Shown here: positions 1 to 4,773 of the stretch, piece after piece
How the letters are laid out: each line of letters starts with the position of its first letter
Position numbering within the stretch: the stretch's first letter is position 1
Source of the DNA: Clostridiales bacterium
GTDB taxonomy: Bacteria > Bacillota > Clostridia > Oscillospirales > QAMX01
Assembly (NCBI GenBank): GCA_012514045.1
Contig: JAAZBA010000048.1
Location: 1-5,400, forward strand
DNA: 5,400 bases
Direction of reading: 5' to 3'
Notes under the pieces: model-generated
What the model was told of the DNA's origin: nothing
Database searches by the model: none
What the model saw: only the letters and a program-made list of their open reading frames with translations
Made by a program: the position numbers and the translations under genes

Positions 1-1064
1 CCGCCATCGCTATATGCAAATATATAAGAGATAAGGGCGGAGAAATCCTTTATGTGGGTGGCACCGGAGGACTTGAAGAACGTCTGGTACCCCGAGAGGG
101 CTTTGAGATAAAGACGGTAGAAATAAAAGGTTTTCGCCGCAATCTAAGTCTTAAGGGAACTGCATATAACCTAAGAGTACTCCATATGGCTTTGAGATCC
201 CTTAAGGTCGCAAAGAAATATATAAAAGAGTTTAGACCCGATGTGGTCATCGGCTGCGGAGGCTACGCCAGCTTCCCGGTGGTGTATGCCGCCCAGAAAC
301 TTAAAATACCTACCGCTATTCTTGAGGTAAACGCTTACGCGGGAGTCACAACAAAGGTGCTGTCAAAGAAAGCTGACGTTATAATGGTGGGCTTCGAGGC
401 GGCAAGGGACAAGATAAAGTCGGATAAGGTGGTCATGACCGGAAACCCGGTAAGGGCAGATATACTGACGGCAAACAGGGACGAGGCGAGAAGAACTCTT
501 TCCCCCGACGACAAGCCACTCATCCTTTCGGTATGGGGTTCACTTGGTGCCGAGAAGATGAACCGTATGATGGCGGATTTCATCGCTCTTGAGGCTAAAT
601 CCGGGGAACACAGGCTTATCCACGCTATTGGAAGCTATGGTTACAAGTGGATGCCGGAGCTTATAAGAGAAAGAGGCGTGAACCTTGAAAAGTGCGATAA
701 TATAGACGTAAGAGACTATATATATGACATGGCAAATGTTATGAGCGCTTCCGATGTGGTGCTTTGCAGAGCGGGAGCTGCCACAATGGCGGAGCTTGCG
801 TGTATGGGTAAGCCTGCGATAATCGTTCCCTCCCCAAATGTGGCGGAAAACCATCAGGAGAAAAACGCAAGGGCTCTGGAGGAAAAGGGCGCGGCGATGG
901 TACTCCTTGAGCGGGATATCGATGGTAAAAAGCTCTACGAGGAGACTGTAAAACTCCTTTCCGACAAAGAGAGGCTCAGAAGCATGTCAGAGGCGATGAA
1001 ATCCCTTGCCTCTCCGGACGCTATTGACAAGATATACAGAGCTATTGAGGTTGTTGTGAAATAA
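1..1064 (+). CDS. murG: MurG, UDP-GlcNAc:lipid I N-acetylglucosaminyltransferase (5' partial)
   Basis: MurG transfers GlcNAc from UDP-GlcNAc to lipid I on the inner face of the cytoplasmic membrane, giving lipid II, the peptidoglycan precursor. The frame is open from base 3 to the TAA at 1062 (353 residues visible). The family is about 355-370 residues, so only about 17 N-terminal residues are missing, including the first glycine-rich loop (GGTAGH in homologues). A GTG at 54 lies inside the conserved N-terminal domain and is not the start. Visible family marks are VIGCGGYASFPV near 246-281, an LEVN version of the usual HEQN at 321-332, the inter-domain loop WGSLGA at 534-551, CRAGA at 765-779, the donor-site Glu of MAELA at 792-794, and NHQEKN at 849-866, which matches the QQxxN nucleotide-sugar region of E. 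coli MurG. It is a GT-B fold glycosyltransferase (family GT28). The next gene is ftsQ, as expected in a dcw cluster. Identity is secure; the HEQN change is the only oddity. Confidence 0.96.
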   Translation, partial: AIAICKYIRDKGGEILYVGGTGGLEERLVPREGFEIKTVEIKGFRRNLSLKGTAYNLRVLHMALRSLKVAKKYIKEFRPDVVIGCGGYASFPVVYAAQKLKIPTAILEVNAYAGVTTKVLSKKADVIMVGFEAARDKIKSDKVVMTGNPVRADILTANRDEARRTLSPDDKPLILSVWGSLGAEKMNRMMADFIALEAKSGEHRLIHAIGSYGYKWMPELIRERGVNLEKCDNIDVRDYIYDMANVMSASDVVLCRAGAATMAELACMGKPAIIVPSPNVAENHQEKNARALEEKGAAMVLLERDIDGKKLYEETVKLLSDKERLRSMSEAMKSLASPDAIDKIYRAIEVVVK

Positions 1065-1085
1065 AACCTTTATAGGGGTGAAAGT

Positions 1086-1094
1086 GAGGTGATC
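1086..1094 (+). promoter_or_regulatory. Ribosome binding site that fixes the TTG start of ftsQ
   Basis: GAGGTGATC matches the complement of the 16S rRNA 3' end over nine bases. Measured from the AGGTG core, it lies 7 bases before the TTG at 1099. This spacing favours TTG over the in-frame ATG at 1123, which has no comparable upstream purine motif. Confidence 0.85.
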
Positions 1095-1098
1095 GGCT

Positions 1099-1974
1099 TT
1101 GGAGAGAAAAAAAAGTGGCGTCATGAGCGTGCCGGAGAAACGGCGTGATATAACAAAGAAAGCAAAAAAAAGAAAAAAAGACAATGTACAGATTCAGGTG
1201 CGCCGAAGACAAAGCAGGCGTAGACGCAGAGCCATCAGCACAAGTCTTCTGGCCGACACCATATATAAGCTCCTCCTCATCGGGACGATCATTGCCGCGT
1301 TGGCGTTTATGTCCACGGTGTTCTTTGAGGTTAAGGAGATCGAGATAAGGGGCAATTCGAAGTACACTGAGATGGAGATTATTGCTGCCGCCAACGTACC
1401 AAAGGGTGAGAAACTCTTCTACATCTCAGGCTTTGAGACATCGAAAAATGTGTTCGAGAAGCTGCCCTATGTGGATAGAGTGAGGATAAAGCGCCGACCT
1501 CCCTCAAAATTAATCGTAGAGGTGGAGGAAACTGTGGCAAGCGTAGCCCTTCATCACGGAGGCATGACATACCTTATTGACAACAAGTGTAAGCTTCTGG
1601 AGTTTTTCCCTACAAACAACCGTCAGGGATATCCGATAATCCAGTGCTCTGCCGTTATCTCTCCTCAGCCGGGAAAAACTGTGGCGTTTGAGGAGGAATA
1701 TATGCTCAAGTCGGTAAAGGATGTGATTGAGCATCTGCTGTCGGACGAAATCGCGACAAAGGTTACGAAGATAAATATAGAGAAGCTATACGATGTGACC
1801 TTTATGTACGAGAACAGGATAAAGGTCTATTTGGGAGACACGACGGATCTGGCGAAAAAGATCCGCTACCTGAAAAAGGTGCTTGAGGATATCGGACTTG
1901 ATGAAAAGGGCACGATAAACATAAAGAATACGGAGCGTACCATATACAGACCTTCCACCGCGGGAGCGGAATAG
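1099..1974 (+). CDS. ftsQ: FtsQ/DivIB, bitopic cell division protein with POTRA domain
   Basis: FtsQ (DivIB in Gram-positives) is a divisome scaffold that binds FtsL and FtsB/DivIC and helps recruit septal peptidoglycan synthesis. The 291-residue product has the standard layout: a Lys/Arg-rich cytoplasmic tail (residues 3-45), one transmembrane segment (about 54-76), a POTRA domain starting at FFEVKEIEIRGN (about 75-146) with LPYVDRVRIKRRPPSKLIVEVEE near its end, then the extracellular beta domain to about 250 and a short polar tail. The gene starts at TTG 1099, chosen for its near-perfect ribosome binding site; ATG 1123 (residue 9) is the alternative. It follows murG by 34 bases with no promoter seen, so it is probably co-transcribed with murG. 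The basic tail is partly encoded by three A-runs of 7-8 bases (1107-1114, 1164-1171, 1173-1179). The family call rests on topology and the POTRA signature, since FtsQ sequences diverge strongly; the position between murG and ftsZ supports it. Confidence 0.92.
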   Translation: MERKKSGVMSVPEKRRDITKKAKKRKKDNVQIQVRRRQSRRRRRAISTSLLADTIYKLLLIGTIIAALAFMSTVFFEVKEIEIRGNSKYTEMEIIAAANVPKGEKLFYISGFETSKNVFEKLPYVDRVRIKRRPPSKLIVEVEETVASVALHHGGMTYLIDNKCKLLEFFPTNNRQGYPIIQCSAVISPQPGKTVAFEEEYMLKSVKDVIEHLLSDEIATKVTKINIEKLYDVTFMYENRIKVYLGDTTDLAKKIRYLKKVLEDIGLDEKGTINIKNTERTIYRPSTAGAE

Positions 1975-2012
1975 TATAGCAAGATTTTTTTGATATTTTT
2001 TGAATAAAAGTG

Positions 2013-2041
2013 TTGACTTAACAGGGATTACAATGTAAAAT
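2013..2041 (+). promoter_or_regulatory. Predicted sigma-A type promoter for ftsZ
   Basis: TTGACT (2013-2018) matches the -35 consensus at 5 of 6 bases. TAAAAT (2036-2041) matches the -10 at 5 of 6, with a 17-base spacer. An exact TATAAT overlaps at 2041-2046 but would need a 22-base spacer, so TAAAAT is the likelier -10. The 25 bases upstream are rich in A and T tracts, as in an UP element. Transcription should begin near 2048, leaving a leader of about 85 bases before ftsZ. Whether transcription from murG-ftsQ also reads through is unknown. Confidence 0.75.
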
Positions 2042-2058
2042 ATAATACAAGTATGTTA

Positions 2059-2086
2059 ATACCGTGTTCGGAGATGTACTCGGTAT
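2059..2086 (+). repeat. Inverted repeat in the ftsZ leader (possible RNA hairpin or operator)
   Basis: ATACCG (2059-2064) is the exact reverse complement of CGGTAT (2081-2086). The pairing continues after one T/T mismatch with GT (2066-2067) and AC (2078-2079), giving 8 base pairs around a 10-base loop. It sits between the predicted transcription start and the ribosome binding site, with no T-run following, so it is not an intrinsic terminator. It could stabilise the mRNA, affect ribosome access, or be a protein binding site. The function is not known. Confidence 0.5.
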
Positions 2087-2119
2087 GTAGTGAAAGAAAA
2101 ATATGTGTATATATACGAT

Positions 2120-2125
2120 GGAGGT
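2120..2125 (+). promoter_or_regulatory. Ribosome binding site that fixes the ftsZ start
   Basis: GGAGGT ends 7 bases before ATG 2133. In-frame ATGs at 2103 and 2118 are rejected because the second overlaps this site and the first would add a peptide (MCIYTMEVGQ) unlike any FtsZ N-terminus. Confidence 0.9.
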
Positions 2126-2132
2126 AGGGCAA

Positions 2133-3254
2133 ATGGGTTTCGAGTTTGAAAACACAAATGAGAATATTGTCAACATAAAGGTTATCGGTGTCGGCGGTGG
2201 CGGGAACAACGCTGTCAACCGCATGATATCCAGCGGACTTAGGGGTGTGGAATTCGTTGCGATCAACACCGACAAGCAGGCGCTGAATCACTCTCCGGCC
2301 CCCAGAAAGCTGCAGATAGGTGAGAAGCTCACAAAAGGTTGGGGCGCCGGCTCCAATCCCGAAGTAGGCAGAAAAGCCGCTGAGGAGACAAGAAGCGAGC
2401 TTGCCAAGATTCTTGAGAAAACGGATATGGTGTTTATCACAGCCGGTATGGGTGGCGGCACAGGTACGGGCGGAGCTCCCATCGTTGCCGAGGTTGCTAA
2501 GGAGAGAGATATCCTTACAATCGGCGTAGTAACAAGACCTTTTGCTTTCGAAGGCGCTATGCGCCATGAACAGGCTGAGCGCGGTATCGAAGAGATGCAC
2601 TCCAGAGTCGATGCCCTTATTGTTATCCCCAACGAGCGTCTGAAGCTAGTCAGCGAGCAGAAGATCACCCTCGTGAATGCTTTTGAAATCGCCGACAACG
2701 TATTGCGTCAAGCTATATCCTCCATTTCCGAGCTTATTACCATGGAAGGCTTGATCAATCTGGACTTCGCCGATGTTACCTCCATTATGAAAAACGCCGG
2801 CTATGCCCACATGGGCGTGGGCGTTGCCACAGGCCGGGATAAAGCAGAACAGGCGGCCAAGCTTGCTATCTCAAGCCCCTTGCTTGAAACATCCATCAAC
2901 GGCGCCAAGGGCGTTATCGTAAGCATCACAGGCTCTCCTGAGATGTCCCTTGAGGAAGTCGACAGCGCCGCTACAATGATCAAAAATGCCGCCCATGAAG
3001 ACGTGCATGTAATCTTCGGCGCTTCCATCGACGAGAGTATGGAGGATGCTATGAGAGTTACCGTTATCGCCACAAAGTTCGACTCCAAGCCCGTTTATGA
3101 TGAAGAAAAGGAAGAGATCGCCGAAGAACTTGAGGGCGAGGATAGCGAGGTCGAGGAAGATACGACAGAGGAGAGCGGGACTGATGATCTCTTTAAGGAT
3201 ATCGAGGAGATATTCCGCAATAAGCAGCGCCGCCGCTCTAGCTTTGAAGAATAG
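2133..3254 (+). CDS. ftsZ: FtsZ, tubulin-like cell division GTPase
   Basis: FtsZ polymerises with GTP into the Z-ring at midcell and recruits the divisome. From ATG 2133 the product is 373 residues. Visible marks are the first nucleotide loop IGVGGGGNNAVNRM (about 18-31), the tubulin signature GGGTGTGG (107-114), PNERL in the nucleotide-binding half (166-170), the catalytic T7 loop NLDFADV (209-215, with the two acidic residues at 211 and 214 that complete the neighbouring subunit's site), MGVGVATG and AISSPLLE in the C-terminal domain. The globular core ends near 318. An acidic, Glu-rich linker follows (about 322-351), then a C-terminal peptide DIEEIFRNKQRRR and a final SSFEE. That peptide aligns with the DIPxFLRN docking motif but lacks its proline and leucine. 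The core is intact, so the enzyme should be active. The gene has its own promoter, and ftsA is absent upstream. The reading frame ends 3 bases before the next gene, which suggests translational coupling. Confidence 0.98.
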   Translation: MGFEFENTNENIVNIKVIGVGGGGNNAVNRMISSGLRGVEFVAINTDKQALNHSPAPRKLQIGEKLTKGWGAGSNPEVGRKAAEETRSELAKILEKTDMVFITAGMGGGTGTGGAPIVAEVAKERDILTIGVVTRPFAFEGAMRHEQAERGIEEMHSRVDALIVIPNERLKLVSEQKITLVNAFEIADNVLRQAISSISELITMEGLINLDFADVTSIMKNAGYAHMGVGVATGRDKAEQAAKLAISSPLLETSINGAKGVIVSITGSPEMSLEEVDSAATMIKNAAHEDVHVIFGASIDESMEDAMRVTVIATKFDSKPVYDEEKEEIAEELEGEDSEVEEDTTEESGTDDLFKDIEEIFRNKQRRRSSFEE

Positions 3255-3257
3255 AAT

Positions 3258-3818
3258 ATGTATTCATGGAATGAATTAGAGTCAGCGTGCAGGGAGTGTG
3301 TCAAGTGCCCCCTGCACGCTGAACGTCAAAATGTGGTATTTGGTACAGGAAACAGAGATGCAAGGCTCATGTTTATCGGGGAAGGACCCGGCCAGCAGGA
3401 GGACATTCAGGGTATCCCCTTTGTGGGTTCCGCAGGCATGCTTCTCAACGACTATCTCACCGCTGTTGGCATACGGCGTGAGGATGTGTACATCGCAAAT
3501 ATAGTCAAGTGCCGCCCTCCGAAGAACCGTGATCCTCTGGAAAGCGAGCAGGACGCCTGCATAGGCTATCTCTGGGAGCAGGTGAGGCTTGTTAAGCCTG
3601 AACTTATTGTGCTTCTGGGGAGAATTGCCGCAAGGAAACTTATTTCTTCGGATTTTCTTATCACCAGAGAGCATGGGAGATGGTTTGATATGGATGGCTA
3701 TAAAATGATGGCAACGTATCACCCTTCGGCGCTGCTCCGCGATGAGAGCAAAAGACCTGAAGCCTTTCTCGACTTCAAGAGCATAGCACGAGAGCTTGGA
3801 AAAGGAGATAAACAATGA
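3258..3818 (+). CDS. Type 4 uracil-DNA glycosylase (iron-sulfur, UDGa family)
   Basis: This enzyme removes uracil produced by cytosine deamination or dUTP misincorporation, starting base excision repair. The 186-residue product carries the four cysteines expected to hold a 4Fe-4S cluster: C14 and C17 in CVKCPL, C85 in NIVKCRPP, and C101 in DACIGYL. The catalytic motif GEGPGQQED lies at 41-49, followed by GIPFVGSAGMLL, and the DNA-binding motif HPSALLR is at 155-161. Length and motif order fit the UDGa family (type 4), as in thermophile and many clostridial genomes. An older relation to the N-terminal domain of phage SPO1 DNA polymerase is a common annotation for this family. The start ATG lies 3 bases after the ftsZ stop with only a weak purine stretch (GAAGAA, 3246-3251), so translation probably depends on ribosomes finishing ftsZ. 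The gene overlaps the next one by 4 bases (ATGA). Family 5 is less likely given the length and the motif 1 sequence. Confidence 0.93.
   Translation: MYSWNELESACRECVKCPLHAERQNVVFGTGNRDARLMFIGEGPGQQEDIQGIPFVGSAGMLLNDYLTAVGIRREDVYIANIVKCRPPKNRDPLESEQDACIGYLWEQVRLVKPELIVLLGRIAARKLISSDFLITREHGRWFDMDGYKMMATYHPSALLRDESKRPEAFLDFKSIARELGKGDKQ
3801..3807 (+). promoter_or_regulatory. Ribosome binding site of the aldo/keto reductase gene
   Basis: AAAGGAG ends 7 bases before ATG 3815 and lies within the last codons of the upstream glycosylase gene, supporting the overlapping start. Confidence 0.8.
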
Positions 3819-4768
3819 GAAAATTTCGTATCGGAAGCCGTGATGCCGGCTGTATAGCGTTGGGCTCTTCATACTTCGGAACAACCTGGGCTGAGGAGGA
3901 CTGTTTTCGGCTCATGGATAGATTCCTTGAGCTTGGTGGCGACTGCCTTGACACTGCCAGGGTATACGGCGCCTGGTTTAATGACCAATACGGCGCTGCG
4001 GAAAGAGTTATAGGCAAATACCTTGAGGATAAACGATTGCAAGGTAAAGTCATCGTAGTAACCAAGGGTGGAAATCCTCTGCCCCAATCCATATACACGA
4101 GAAGACTTTCCCGCGGGGAGATTATTGATGACATAAAGAGGTCCCTTGATGACCTGAGGCTGGCGAAAATAGACATGTATCTTCTCCACCGGGACGACGA
4201 GGATAGAAGCGCCGGGGAGATAATTGAGACAATGAATGAACTGCTGTCCTTGGGGTACACCTCAGGTATCGGCTGCTCTAACTGGAGAAGCGACAGGATA
4301 AGGGAAGCGAACCGTTATGCGGTGGAGTATGGTCTTCGTGGCTTTGAGGTAAGCCAAATTCAATGGAGCCTCGCCGAAACTACTCCGGAGCTCTACGGTG
4401 ACGATACAATTGTATGTATGAATGAATCGGAGTATGAATTCTATAAATCAGAAAAATTCCCTCTAATGGCTTACGCTTCCCAGGCTAAAGGTTTCTTTGC
4501 CAAGGGAGCTGTAGGAGGGGTTGAATCTCTCGGAAAGAAAGCCCTTGAACGCTTCGGAACGGAGAAAAATTTGAGAAGGCTCGAAATCGTAAAAAGACTG
4601 TCAGAGGAAAAGAGGATTTCCCCTGCCGCTATAGCTTTGCAGGTTATAACCGACTCGGAGCTTTTGCCCATGGCTATAATAGGCTGCAGAACAATTGAAC
4701 AGCTTGAGGATACATTGTCACCGGCAAACCTTACATCACAGGAGCTTGAAATGCTCAGAAAGGGATAA
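3815..4768 (+). CDS. Aldo/keto reductase, AKR10-like subgroup
   Basis: Aldo/keto reductases use NAD(P)H to interconvert carbonyls and alcohols in a TIM barrel. The 317-residue product has the full catalytic tetrad: D46 and Y51 in CLDTARVYG, K84 in VVTKGG, and H125 in YLLHRDD. Cofactor-side motifs are also present: GCSNW (153-157), AYASQAKGFF (219-228) and the late barrel segment AIIGCRTIEQLEDTL (287-301), which helps bind the adenosine phosphate. The QIQWSL and SQAKGFF segments resemble, from memory, the AKR10A-like group, whose substrates are mostly unknown and often sugar related. No transmembrane segment or signal peptide is seen, so it should be cytoplasmic. ATG 3815 overlaps the preceding stop as ATGA and has a good ribosome binding site. 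The downstream amidotransferase starts 5 bases after the stop, so the two may be functionally linked, but no substrate can be named. Confidence 0.93.
   Translation: MRKFRIGSRDAGCIALGSSYFGTTWAEEDCFRLMDRFLELGGDCLDTARVYGAWFNDQYGAAERVIGKYLEDKRLQGKVIVVTKGGNPLPQSIYTRRLSRGEIIDDIKRSLDDLRLAKIDMYLLHRDDEDRSAGEIIETMNELLSLGYTSGIGCSNWRSDRIREANRYAVEYGLRGFEVSQIQWSLAETTPELYGDDTIVCMNESEYEFYKSEKFPLMAYASQAKGFFAKGAVGGVESLGKKALERFGTEKNLRRLEIVKRLSEEKRISPAAIALQVITDSELLPMAIIGCRTIEQLEDTLSPANLTSQELEMLRKG
4759..4764 (+). promoter_or_regulatory. Ribosome binding site of the amidotransferase gene
   Basis: The purine run AAAGGG ends 9 bases before ATG 4774 and overlaps the last codons of the reductase gene. The match to the anti-Shine-Dalgarno sequence is moderate. 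Coupling to the upstream stop is likely. Confidence 0.6.
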
Positions 4769-4773
4769 ACAAT

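Noticed and set aside
54..56. murG start at GTG 54.
   Set aside because: The frame is open upstream to the window edge and encodes conserved MurG residues (AIAICKYIRDKGGEILYVG), so the true start is outside the window.
1953..2001. Intrinsic terminator after ftsQ (CCGC/GCGG or TTCC/GGAA stem near 1953-1971, then T-tracts).
   Set aside because: The stem is only 4 base pairs and lies 13-15 bases before the first T-tract, so it does not have the hairpin-plus-U layout. No other stem adjoins the T-runs.
2103..2132. Upstream ftsZ starts at ATG 2103 or ATG 2118.
   Set aside because: ATG 2118 overlaps the ribosome binding site, and the added residues do not resemble FtsZ N-termini. ATG 2133 has ideal spacing.
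2028..2600. Long open frame on the minus strand opposite ftsZ (190 codons).
   Set aside because: No recognisable domain, no ribosome binding site, and it lies opposite a conserved gene. It is an antisense shadow.
3097..3279. Plus-strand frame inside the 3' end of ftsZ rich in Lys/Arg.
   Set aside because: It is an out-of-frame reading of the Glu-rich FtsZ linker (GAA/GAG repeats read in another frame give Lys/Arg), not a gene.
3282..3884. Long open frame on the minus strand opposite the glycosylase gene (200 codons).
   Set aside because: It mirrors the conserved glycosylase and the start of the reductase, has no recognisable motif, and shows no promoter or ribosome binding site.
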